64,000 bases of DNA from Annona cherimola (taxonomy: Eukaryota > Streptophyta > Magnoliopsida > Magnoliales > Annonaceae), in contig CM059974.1 of the NCBI GenBank assembly GCA_030490835.1, forward strand, positions 813,501 to 877,500. Reading direction: 5' to 3'. How positions within the stretch are numbered: the stretch's first letter is position 1; each line of letters begins with the position of its first letter. The position numbers and the translations under genes were made by a program. Under the pieces are notes generated by a model. It searched no databases. It saw only the letters and a list, made by a program, of their open reading frames with translations, and was not told where the DNA came from. Shown one piece after another: positions 34,000 to 46,200 of this stretch.

Positions 34000-34007
34000 T
34001 ATAAAAA
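34000..34007 (+). promoter_or_regulatory. Possible TATA box of the mS26-like gene
   Basis: TATAAAAA stands about 190 bases upstream of the start codon, at the border where AT-rich DNA turns GC-rich (34020-34200). Confidence 0.5.
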
Positions 34008-34195
34008 GCAGAGTAAACAAAATTTTTAAAACGCAGGATCAGGTGGGGCACACTGCCCACTCTAACCCGCCGCACGCCCCCCCCCGGCTATTTCATAATC
34101 CCGTACGGAACAGGCCGGGGCTCGTATTTAGTCGGGCTAGACAAGACCCGTCCGTCCGCCCGCCGCTGGCTTTGCTGTCCTTGCGAGCGCCGGCC

Positions 34196-34759
34196 ATGGC
34201 GGCTGCCACTCTCCGATCAGCCCTGCGATCTTCCTACTCCGCTTCTTCTTCTTCTGTCTCTGGCGCTATCGTCCAAACCATCCGCGGCAAGAAATCGTTG
34301 TCCAAGCCGCACGAGTTCTCCAATGCGTCGGAGTTCCTAGGGAGCTGGGATGTGCCCAAGGATCCCCGGGAAGCGGAGAAGAAGCTCGCCCTGTTGAGGC
34401 GGGACTACGGTAAGCAGGTGAAGGAGCTCCGGAAGCAGTATTTCTACGAGATGGAACTCCAGCGGCAGGAGAAGCAGCTCAAAGACAGGGCCGATCGGGA
34501 GTCGATCCTTCGCGCCAGGGAGAAGCGCAAGGCCGCGAAAGCTGCTCTTGCGGAGGAGCAGGCTGCCAAACGGAAAGTCTTTGAGGATGATCTCCGTCAA
34601 ACCCTAGTGAGTTAAAATTTTGTTTTCCTTGCTTTTTTAGTATTTCCAACGCGTTAATTGGTTTAGGTTGGGAGTGATGAAGGAATCCAACACATTCAGC
34701 TAATGTGGAGATTTTGGTTGGCAGGAAATTGTTGAGTTCTTGAAGGAATACCTGAATAC

Positions 34760-34792
<33 letters not shown>

Positions 34793-35598
34793 GCATTTCG
34801 ACCTGTTGTAATTTTTCTGTAAGCCTTGGTATTTGGCAGTACTTCTGGAATTCAAATTAGTCTTAAGAATCCTTAACAAAATCGTTATTTGTCCAGAGCT
34901 ATGTATCAAACTTTGATGTTTGGTGTTGCATTTTTTGTAGGAATCCTTGCATGCAATGAAAACGGGATGCAAAGGTTTATATTTTGAAAGCATGTCAAAA
35001 CATGAAGTTTTGACAGGTTTTGCCTGGAACTAGCTTTGAATGGCCTTTCAAACCCGTGACCTGTTAGTTCAGGGTTTAGAATCTGACACTTTTGAACTTT
35101 TTGGAAAAAGAGAAGGCATTGGTTGGCAGCCTGTCATGTTTCATTTTCTAAGTTGACATTTGTGGTAGCTTCTTTGCCATCTTGTATCATTATTCCACCT
35201 GATTTTTGAATTATGACTCACAGAGAAACAATTAGTGGCTTCATGGTTCATTGAGGAACTGGTGATATAGATAATCTTCCAGGCTTTTAAATAGTTTTTT
35301 AAGTCTATATATGTTCTGGTACTTAGGATTAACTGGCCAACTCCTAGTTTGCTTTGCATTTGGGATGTTGATTTGGATAGTTATGCCCAAAAGGATCTGT
35401 AACCTGAGTATCACCATGTTGATACAGCTGAAAGAAAGAGAACAAAAACTGCAAAATTGGAGGGCAAAAGAAGAAATGAGGGAAAAGAATAAAGATGAGA
35501 AGAATGAGCTTCTGCGCCGACAGAGTTCTACATGGATTGATGAAGAGGACTTGGAAAAGAGAATACTGGAGGCTGTTGTAGACCCAAGATTCCTGTAG
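34196..35598 (+). CDS. Small coiled-coil protein, probable mitochondrial ribosomal protein mS26-like
   Basis: Two exons, 34196-34606 and 35428-35598, in phase 0 with GT-AG borders (donor gtgagt), 193 residues. The N terminus (MAAATLRSALRSSYSASSSS) is Ala/Ser/Arg rich without acidic residues, as in a mitochondrial presequence. From about residue 60 to 180 it is almost all charged helix, e.g. RRDYGKQVKELRKQYFYEME and REKRKAAKAALAEEQAAKRK. The end, WIDEEDLEKRILEAVVDP, recalls the C-terminal part of animal mS26 (MRPS26), where a similar helix-rich protein ends in an N-x-x-LE-x-R-x-E-A-x-DSP segment. I infer a mitoribosome small-subunit role from that likeness; a BLAST or HMM search would decide. 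The gene model itself is firm; function less so. The in-frame upstream reading (from 33905) runs through AT-rich DNA and is judged non-coding. Confidence 0.78.
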
Positions 35599-37864
35599 AT
35601 CAGGTTTGCATCTCTTTCTCACATGCATGTAAATGACACAAAAGGCAAGGAGAACAGAAGACTCGTGAAAAATTCCATTTTCTCAACAACACGTGTCAAG
35701 GAGATTTTTAACATCCAGTCTTGGTGTGACATATTGGGCTGATAACCTTATCAGAAATTCCAATTTAGTCATATGGTGGAGAATCATCTTATGCCAGTAA
35801 ATAGCTTGGAGAAACAAAGACTCGCATCTCTTACACTCTAGGATTGTATATTTGGCATGCTGTATATCTGTTGCTTGTTTACCCGCCTAAACCACTAATC
35901 CCTATAGTTTGAGGCACAGGCATCCTGAGAACTGTTTTTCTGGACCTTATTTCTCCTCTTCACAACATGGGCCGTCTTCATCCATTTGATTGAGAGAATT
36001 TTGGAACCATCTGTTTGACGCGGGACAAAGGGAGAGGATGATCTTCTTCTTCCTTCCTTGAAACAACTAATATTTTCTCTGTGTGGTCCCATTTTCCCCT
36101 TGCATAGTTGGTTGATGAGAATTCTGTGAAACTGTTTTAAGAAAGGGCTCTTTCGCCATCTGTTTTGGTAAATTCATAAAAGATCCTCTCTCCCGTGTCT
36201 CCTTTGACGTGAGTTGCCCCTGAGTCTTCCCTGTAAGTCATGGACTTTGAGTCACCTGTTTCTCAAATTATTACCAATGATTAACCAGCACTTGAAGGAT
36301 TGAAAATAATTTCCACATAGTGCATTTATTAGCACAAAGGTTTTCCATTAGAAGGTTACAATCGTCCAGCTGGGATTGTTTTCTGGCTGTTTTGATGTGA
36401 GATTCATGTAAAATATCCCGATTTTTTTGAGTACCGTCAATTTTATTTCTTTATATGAAAAACAGCTAGGCTTTGGACCTCATTTTAAGTTCTTTCTGTT
36501 TTTGACTGTTTACAGAAATCATCTAAGGCCTGATGAGGGTGCACTGTGGATGAAGCTCCATCTGCTCGGCTTCTGTCTTTCACGAGGTTGACAAGCTTAA
36601 ATGATTGCAAAGTAATTTTTGATGTAGTGATATACTCTTAGGCATTTTTTTATCTTAAGTTATGGATTTGATTGACTAAATGCACCAGCCACCATGTTGA
36701 ACCAAAAAGAAATTTTGTTGGCATGCCTGCCCATAGTTCTGATAAGTTAGTCGATTCTCCTTTTGCAAGTGTACCAGTGGTATCCAGAGCTAAGTGCCAC
36801 AACAAACTTGCTCAGTAGTTCCATTTGCTTGATTCTTTCTTGTAGACCTTGATTCATTCCTCGCTGTAGCAACTGGTAAGAAGTGGACAGCTTAGGTCTG
36901 ATTTCTGGTCTGACTCTGGTATTTGCTCGTGTTTGTTTGTTGATTATGAACACGGGCTTCGGAGAAATTCTCTTGTGCTGGAGTTACTTTGTCATCCACC
37001 TCTATATGCTCTTTAGGTAATTATACTCCTGTCTTTTTTTCCTTTTTGGTCAGCTTTGCTGTATTCTTGGGCTGCTGTGAAGTCTCCCTGTGTATCGACA
37101 TCTGTAGTCCACCTGACCTCCCATATGCAACTGCTGTATTGCTTCTGCCCATCATTTTATGGAATGTCAAGGAGATTTGCCTGATCCGTAAACCCGAATT
37201 AGAGACGAGGAAATTTGCACCCTTTATTTCCCCGACAATTGCAGTTATCTCTTGCTACTTCAATGCAGAAATAATCCTGCCCGAGTCCCAACATTTCTTT
37301 CGTCCTTGCAATGCCACTTAGCAATAATTATTTTCATCTTTTAATACAAAAGCCTGCCTGCTTCATCTTTTTGCACTTTTATCTTCAACCTCCACCTCCT
37401 ATTACATCGTATTTTCCCAAATTTCTCTCATTTCTCCATATTCTTTTCGTTTGTTAAAACCTCCTTTACTAAGGATATATGTAACTGAAATTATAAGTGA
37501 TTTTACAATCAAAATTATTAAGTTAGAGGAAATATTGCATGTATGATCTAATTTTCCGCCAAACAAAAGTTTTTGCATCTTGTAATTTTGCAATTGGGGA
37601 ACCTAATCAATGCTCCCGCCCCTAGGAGCCATTATTTTTTTATTTTTAGCATTCGTGCGTGGGTCTAAGCATAAACTTTCTATACGTGCAAATTTTTTAT
37701 TATCTGCATTGTTTTAACTTTTTTTTTTAAAAAAAAAAGGAAAAAGTTTTGAAAGGGTCCAGTTAGACCAATGAAAAAAATTAGGTTGAGTCAGGCCTCC
37801 CTGTGCTTTCGGTTGGGTTGGGTAACAGGGTCAATAGCCCAATCTAGCGTCATCCAGACTCCAA
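35599..37864. other. 3' flank of the mS26-like gene and spacer; no further gene supported
   Basis: The first part is likely 3' untranslated sequence. A 110-residue plus-strand frame at 36989-37321 has hydrophobic stretches but no recognisable family or promoter. From 37330 it is AT-rich with a T/A homopolymer knot at 37718-37746. Confidence 0.4.
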
Positions 37865-38125
37865 TGTTCTTGAATTAGCCACTGGTAGCACCCTTCTGTC
37901 CAAAAAGGGGGACAGGTGTTCAAATGTCAGTAGGGGCATTTGTCCCAATATATTATATTGGAGTTTTCTCCTAGTTGGTAGGTGGTAGCTTGGGTATCTC
38001 TCTAGTGATTGGTGGGAGCATGCGGTCAAGTTATGATAATGTTTCAGAAGCTTAGTTGTAATAGAAATTTGAGGTGAATGTAAAACATATACCCATAAAA
38101 ATGTTCTTAAATTATTTCGACTAGC
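37865..38125 (+). mobile_element. Possible tRNA-derived SINE
   Basis: A-box-like tagccactggtagcaccc at 37877 and B-box-like ggtgttcaaatgtc at 37916, followed by a unique body. The tail is only loosely A-rich, so this is weaker than the SINEs at 3.1, 4.4 and 42.5 kb. Confidence 0.35.
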
Positions 38126-38336
38126 TCCTAGTCTTTGCATGCCTGACCAGGCGCCCACTCACCTCTTAATATGAAAACGAATGTTTAGCAATTTTTTATT
38201 TGGAAGTACAATAAACATTTAAAAACTTAACATTTTTTATTTTTTAAAAGAACATAAAATGATATCGACTCACAATATCAACCTGAATTGCATCCTAAAT
38301 GTTTTTATTCTGGGGTTTTTATAAGATTTTTAAAAT

Positions 38337-38735
38337 CAAGGGTGAGCGGGTGCAGCAGGGCTCACAGGTGCCTCCATGAGCGCAAGCCAAAAACCCATTT
38401 TTTTTAATTTTTTTATAAACATGTAAAGTTATGTGTATTTAACCTATAAATTAAGTTTTACTATTTTTTGATATTTTAAAGTATTTTTTATTTTTAAACA
38501 CAGTGGAATTTTTTTGCAATTTCTAAGTCGGAAAATTACGAAAATGCTTTTATATTTTAAAAAATATATTTAAAAACATTCAAAAATGATAAAATTTGGT
38601 TTGTAGGTTAAATACGCCTAGCTCTATATGTTTATAAAAAAAAATCAATTTTTTTTTGGGGGGTGGTGGTGGTGGGGTCGCGTGGCTGAACTTATACGGG
38701 TCCCATGTGCTCAGACACATGAGATCACCCCTCTT
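38337..38735. mobile_element. Palindromic foldback element (family F1, copy 3, divergent ends)
   Basis: Core matches the family: aattaagttttactattttt on the left and caaaaatgataaaatttgg on the right, both next to aggttaaata/tatttaacct. The outer arms (gggtgagcggg..., inverse near 38725) are GC-richer and unlike copies 1, 2 and 4. Confidence 0.55.
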
Positions 38736-38769
38736 TTAAAATAATGTGTATTTAGATGTTAAGATAAGA

Positions 38770-39242
38770 TTTTGGCAAATACGTCAACAAGGCTTGACTA
38801 ATATTGCATCTGTGTCCCTAAGTTTGCTAAATTTGCAAATATGCTCATCAAATTTGCATAAAATTGCAACCGTGTCCCTTCCATTAGGATGTCGTTAGAT
38901 CTTTATGTAAAATGACAATAATGTCCTTTAACGCAAGTGATAAACTTAAATTTTTTCTAAATATTATAGATATATTTGCTATTTTATTATTTTATATATG
39001 TTCACGTGTATTTTTATTTTAGATTTTTTTTTTGCAAAAATATTTATAATATTTTCAAAAGTTGAAAGTTTACAATTTAGCATAAAAAGTATTCTCATTA
39101 TTTTACATAAAAATCTAACGAAATCCTAATGGAAGGGACAGTTGCAATTTTATTCAAACTTTGAGGCATATTTACAAATTTGGCAAACTTAGAAACACAG
39201 ATGCAATATTGGTCAAACCTTTTAGCCATATTTGCAAAAACA
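38770..39242. mobile_element. Foldback element (family F3)
   Basis: Inverted arms across about 470 bp: aatattgcatctgtgtccct on the left against aaacacagatgcaatattgg on the right, and gaccgtgtcccttccatta-type against taatggaagggacagttgc. Confidence 0.75.
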
Positions 39243-39590
39243 AACCCTGCTAAAATTTCAGCAAACATGGTCAGAGTAGGTCCGCTCGGATTTACAACCC
39301 TATAATCCACGTTGTGATAGCTATATTGTCCAAAAAAAAAAAAAAAAAATTTGATGCAAGCAGCACAGGGCCGATGCGTACCATAAAACAAAAACAAGAT
39401 GATGAGCGAAAATATAAACAATAACAAATGAGGATATTATTCTTGAAAGTGCATGCCAAATGAGGCAAGGAAAATTTTTATCGAATGGAATTCAAATAAA
39501 AATTAAAGTGCAGATGAAAATATTCAAAATAAGCCCAATCAGGTCTGTTGACCACCAAAGCATTCGACCATAACGTGAAATATAAAATTT

Positions 39591-39982
39591 TGATCCCGTT
39601 CGCCTGGCTAAGTAATCACTACCCAGGCTGGGCCAAAAAAAAAAAAAAAAAAACCTGTTTTTTTAAATTTTTTTAAATTGTTTTTATAAATTGTTAACTT
39701 AAATATATCTAACCCATAAATAAGTTTTACCATATTCAGAGATATGTCTGTGTGTGTGTGTATATTAGATTCTTAAACATGGGGCGTTTAGTCATTTTCA
39801 ATGGTGAAAATGACTCAAACAGTCTTTAAAATCCAAAATAATATGTATCTTAAATTGTAGAACTTAATTTATAGATTAAATACACATGTTTGAACAGTTT
39901 TATTTTTATCAAAAATTAAAAAATAGAGTTTTTTTAGTCTGGGTCGAGTAAACCACTACTTAGTCCGAGCTAACGGGATCAT
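39591..39982. mobile_element. Palindromic foldback element (family F1, copy 4)
   Basis: Ends tgatcccgttcgcctggcta and the inverse gagctaacgggatca. Core aagttttaccatattcagag and tgtagaacttaatttataga, each beside the taaatacaca/taaatatatc block. 392 bp. Confidence 0.75.
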
Positions 39983-40271
39983 TACTCAATATAAAAATAT
40001 CTTAAATCTGACTCATGGGAATACCGAAAATACTAAACTATCAGACAGTAGCATGGAGTATACTGCAAAAAAGACCACCAAAGCAATCAAGAATGGAGGG
40101 CCACGAGCATGAAGATTAAACTGCAATCTAGGGCCTGGGCTTGGCCTATCATAGAGTACTGGGTTTGACATTCAATGATTTGCCACTAATTTTTCTCAAT
40201 CATGAAATGGGGGGGCATGTGTGACACAAGATCATATACACCGTTTGCGAAAGTTAAATAGGAAACATTCT

Positions 40272-43200
40272 TCAAGCTTGCCCTAATACCATTCCGAGCT
40301 GCAAGTACAGCGTATGCTGCTCCTCAAAATTAAGGTTCCTCAATATCTGCAGCATTGAAACAGGTGTTCGTTAATAAAGAGAAGCAAAAGCAAGCTTTGC
40401 GAACCTCACAATGTAATGGTGCAGCCTGTCAGCAAGCGATTCAACTAGACTAGACTGTGATGAGATACAACGTTATGAGAACTCTTCCTCAAAAGCAAAC
40501 CAGGAAGGCAGCTTACTACACCGTGATACAACCTTTATGAGAATTCCCCTCAAAAGCAAACCAGGCAGGCAGCTTACTACACGGTGATACAACCTTATGA
40601 GAACTCTCCCTCAAAAGCTAACCAGAGAGGGAACCCAAAGACCATACAAATTCAAACATATGAGAGAAATGGGTGAAAACTCACCCTCAAAAGCTAATGA
40701 GGGAACCCAAGGACTATAATTAAAATGCCACCACCTATTTGAGAGAAATGTGAGAATTTATACACCACCTCCCATATGAGATTTGTGAGAGAATCCACAT
40801 TCTCCTTCCACCTGAACAATGGAATAATGAATCCTAAAATTCCACTATGCTTTGCGGCCCAATGCCTACACAGGTTGGCTTTACACGAGCCCCAATGCTG
40901 TGTGTCGCTATTCACCTGCGAAACGGCTTGCATACTCGTAGGGGTGAACATTGTAAGCATACTAGCATTGCACAGTTCCTCTAATGCCAACATCATACTA
41001 CCATTGATACAATACCTAGGAGAATTTACTTAGCTTCTGAGGGGAGGAAATCCAGAGCCATATAATTCACACACACACACACCACACCCTCACATGAAAA
41101 CTGTGGGAGAATGGATCCTATAGAACTACGAATCATTATGTGAACCAAGTTATGAGTGAGTCAAAAAATGTAAGGGATTATTAAAAAGTGCCCAGCTCTT
41201 TCAATTCATGTCATGTTGAATCAGAACATCTTGATTCAATAAAATAAGATACCATTGCATCTGTTAAAACAGGTGTTAATTATTGAAATCAAGTGTCTGC
41301 ATGAACAAACAGCATTTTATGTGTGTTGTTAATGAAACAAAGCATCACTCCATTCATTCCTAAATGCCCAAGAATTACTGTGTACTGAAGTCGAATGGCT
41401 CTTCTAACAGAAATAATACTGCCCCACAGATGACAAGCTGCATGCTGAGGCAGGCCTAGAAAATTATATGAGAGAACATTTGGAAAGAATATCTTTACTC
41501 TTTACCTGGTCCAGGAACATCTCAACTGAAACATTTCCAGGAACAACAAATGACTGGTGGTAGATGTATGCAAAAACTGCAATCAGCATCTATAACAACA
41601 GAAAATAGTAAGACAGAATCAGAATCAGGAATTTAGCATGTGAGCATCATATCTTCAAATGGTTCAGAAAGATCTTAGTCTACACCTGCGTGGATAGCTG
41701 GAATGAAAGGATTTAACTGATTAAATAATGGATGCTCAAATAGCAAAGAGGCTGCAAATTAGAAATCAGTTGGCTAGAACTTCATATTTTTGGCAGTTTA
41801 CCTGACAATCCATTCTATCAGTAATTCCACCATGCCCAGGAATGCTATCGCCAAAATCCTGAAATAATTGATGAAAGCTTCAGAACCACATTTCGGCTTC
41901 ACTCCAACCCCCATCCTTCACCCAACACCACCACCAAATAGCCTATTTCGTCTAGAGGTAGGTTAATGAAGAAGAACCTCAATATTAAATGCTCTCTTGA
42001 AACCACTAGCAAAAAAACCTCCAAAGGGTGCTATGATTGATGCAAACAGACCAAAAGCCAAGGCATGCCTCTGCACAGGTACAATTGGCACAGCTTTCCA
42101 AGGAAACTGGAAAAGAAGTAAGAAATGACACAAATCTATTAAATCTAGAATGAGTTTATGCTGCAGAACCTTTACGAATCAAGTTGGAAGATAGAAATAC
42201 AAAGCATCATCTAAGACTGCCTTCATTGAAACACTGATGAAGACATGAAAAAGAAAACAGCAACAAAATCAAGACAACCAAAACTGCAACTAGGCATCTC
42301 ATCATATACCCACAAAGGCACCCATCCTGCTAAGGAAAAATACTCTAGCTTAAACATGGGATCGGGATCACAGTAAAGCCATCCAGTCGATAGATCCTGC
42401 ATATGTTCAAGAGTCCCAGTAAATTAAGTGGATCACAGAAGTAAAATACTCAAATACTGAGATACTAACAGCTAAGTTGGTCACCACTTGGATGACCAAG
42501 CAGCTGACATAAGTGTGTGTAAAGTAGGGTGGGCAGGAGGTCCAAGGTTTAAATGTTGAATAGAGGCAGTGGCCTCGTTACCTTGCCCCTGGAGTACACT
42601 TCCATCAGGTGCTTAGTCATCTAAGGTGGGTAATATGATCCAAAATAAAAAAACAGCCAAGCCAGAAAAAAAGTAACCTTTCTGGGACATGTTAACCACT
42701 GGAAACGGCCTAAGACATTTGCCAGCTGCATAAATTATTGTGGCAGGAAAAAAAAAAAAAAAAGGAGTGGAGGGGGGGGGGGGGGGGGGGGAGAGAGAGA
42801 GAGAGAGAAGAAGTGAGAACACCGCGAATCACTTATATAATTGTAGAAGAACATTAAGCTTTTCCTCTGATTCATCATTATTTGTTGATTTAAGGGGAAA
42901 AAATTAATGCAAGGCACAAGTGCAGTATGAGAAAGCTATCAATTGTTTCTTAATATATTACAACTAAACAAAATAGCAGTTCAGATGCCTCACTTTTCCC
43001 CTGGTAGACCTGAAATTCAATGACAACAAAAATTAGAGGGGAAGTTTTTCTTGCAGAAACTCCTACCTGTGAATCTTTCTTTAAGACCTTTGTGCTTATT
43101 GTGTCCATCACATTTAGTTTGATTAGGTTTCCACACAAATATCAATAATGACACAAGTACTCCCACCTTATTTTTGGTTTTTGAGTATGATTTATCTAAA

Positions 43201-46200
43201 TTGAAAATTGAACTAAGGAAGCCTACTGCATCAAATTGCAGAATCTTGAGAAGTGCTGAATTGAAGTCTATGAATTCAAATTTTGTCATCGTCATGTGTT
43301 GTTTCCTATCTAAGTGAGTTCAGCTAATTTACAAAAGATGCTAATTTTTGACGAAATATATGTTTCCAACAAAAGATATATATATTTTGAGTTGCAGGAT
43401 AAAACAAGTAGTGTTAGAGAAGATAAACGGTTTAGATTTAGGGAGTGTTCGAAAAGTGATAAACTTTTGGATGAAAAATTTCTGAAATAAGATAAAATTA
43501 TGTGATATAATAGTAGAAATGATGAAGAATAAATAGAATAAAATTAAAATAGATAAGTTAGTTGTATAGGTAGTTGTGTAAAAATGATTGAAAAGTATGA
43601 TAGTTTGTATAAGAAAATGTGAAGAAATAACTAAAAATTAGGATAGTTGTAGAGAATAAAAAGTTTTAGATTGAAATGTTTTGATCAAAAAATTTTAGAG
43701 TGAAACAAACACAGCCTTAGATTTGCAAATAAATAAAGAAAATAATAATTATTACTACTATTTAAAAGGAAAAAAAAAAAAAACAAGGTGCTGCATGGAG
43801 CCTCCATGCTGCCCCGCTGGATTGAATCATCACCCTTTAAACATTTGCATAAAAGCACCATAAACAGGGGTACACAAGAATGCTAATGCAAAAGATTGCT
43901 GTACATTGAAAGGATTCATCCCTTGTCCATCTAAACCAAAGCCGCAGTTTCAAGGTCATTCTTGAGCATCATCAAAATATTCATGTTGTGTTGGGTTTGG
44001 TTTCCACAAGCTTTTCTTTAAGTTCATCCTGGATATTTAATGTAAATTTAGCTGGTACTGATCATGAAAAGTAGCATTGACTTGAGTTAGTCATCCTAGC
44101 AGAAAGCAGATAGTTTTGCCGCTAGCTGTATCTTCTAGAATAATTAGCTATTGGAAAACATTTCAGACCATTCATAACTGCATAAGTTTATGAGGAATTG
44201 AAGACATGCACACTCACCACAAATGCGGAAACTATAGTTGCCACAGATGCACCAATAAAACCTTCCCAGGTTTTCTTTGGAGATAATTTAATTAAAGGTG
44301 TCCTCCCAAAAAAGAAGCCAAATATATAGGCAGCAATGTCATTGATAACAATAAGTAATGCAGGCAAAAGAAACCTGCAATAAGGTGTTGCCATAATCAA
44401 GTGATATAACAATAACTCCACTATGCTGAAACAGAATACCCATGCAAAACAGAAACAAGGAAAAAGTTGTGAAATTATATATTATTAAATGTATTGACGG
44501 ATTTATAATTTAGCATACACTAGTTTACAGCCAACATAATTTTTTTCCATCTAAAATAAAAACATATTGAATAATATTATAAATTGTTGAGATGTAATGA
44601 AAATATCATTATTTTATCAAAAATTGTCTCCGTGCAACCAGTTGGTCAAGGTAACATGGCAAAAACAAAATGACCTGCACTGGTCAAGTTAGACAATAAG
44701 AATGATGTAGGACCAAAATAGCAGAAGGATATTTTTCAAAGATTCAAGCCCTGATTTGCATGACATTATACTAGCTTACTCCAGCTTCCTTTCTCTAACA
44801 GGCAGTTAACACATAATTGTTGTATGATGAGACAGGAATAAAAAGGCTCCACTAAACCCAAATCATTATATTTTGGCATATGGGCAGTTCAGCCTTCACG
44901 TTCAAATGTTTGCACAAAACCTATGCACATAGAAAATGATGGCATCAGTTGTCCACCAGGAAAAGCTTCAAGTTTCTCTCCATGCGTAGCCCCAATAATG
45001 ACAGCTTGCTTTCCTCTTTTTTTCTTCTTTATTCTCCAAGCGAATTATACATTCTAAACCCTCTTTCTCAAATAATAAGCAGAACAAGACTGAAAAGGCA
45101 TGTTTATTATAACTCAAGAGCTTGGGGAAAAGTATTAAATTAATATACCAGAAGTTGTATTAAAGCATAATTATATACGTTGTTTCAGAAACATAATTTA
45201 TTTTAAGGAAAAAAATGTTGGAGCATAAAAAAGAGCTCATTCTCTATCAGCAGGGATTGAGGAATTTCTGACAACGCTTGATTAAATAAAAAAAATATAT
45301 TATATCCAAAAGGTAGTAAGCCAAGCTTCAACCCCAGGTAGGCAAAGATTTTGAGAAAGACACATTACCAGAAAATCCCTTCAAAAATGTTTGCCACGGT
45401 GAAAGAGGACTGCGCAAACACCACAAAAAGAATCATGTGTGTCCATGCATACTGGCCGAACTGATACTTGTACATCTTCTTCTTTAACGTAAGAATGAAC
45501 CACACAAAGCCTAAGCCAAAAATTAAATGATAAATTAGCAAGGGCCGAATGAGAAAAGGGAGAAGAACATGCATACTGAACATTAAAAATATGTGAATTC
45601 TGAAGATTCGAAAAATGATAGGACTGCCTTTTTTCCTAATTCAGAAGCCCTGACATGCAGGTGAGATCCAATGTTCAAATAGTGTGATTACAATAGTGAC
45701 AATAAACAGAACACCTAAGTTTTTCTTCAAGTAGTACAAATTACAAACTAGTATATATAATGTATGAACTCATTCATTAGTTGGAGTGAAAAGCCAATAG
45801 TTTGGCAGTGGCTTGGTGTGTTTTCAAATTGGAAGGTTTGTCAACCATGACTTGACATGCAGTCTAATGCGGCATAAGTATGTAAAGATTGTTTAGTATC
45901 AATACATATATATGTAAAAAAAAAATTAATAATAATAATAATAAACGAAAAAAGAATAAAAGCAACAAACCTGCAATATATAAGAAATAACAAATAAACA
46001 TCTGATACTTGATAAGGCCACTCACTACCCGATACCAGAAATTGTCAGAAGTTAATGTGTTCACAAGCTGATGACTGAGAAAACGTCCATATGCAAACAA
46101 CATGGCTGTGAAGAAAAAATGCCTGAAAGCAGGAAGAATACATTTAAGAAAGAAGAAAAATGAGGATGCACATGTATAGACTTAAGCTGAGCCCATGTCT

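Noticed and set aside
33905..34195. Longer N terminus of the mS26-like protein
   Set aside because: It reads across the AT-rich spacer and the likely TATA box; the ATG at 34196 is followed by a good mitochondrial presequence.
36989..37321. 110-residue plus-strand frame with hydrophobic stretches
   Set aside because: No known family, no promoter, AT-rich codon use, and it lies in what is probably 3' flank of the mS26-like gene.
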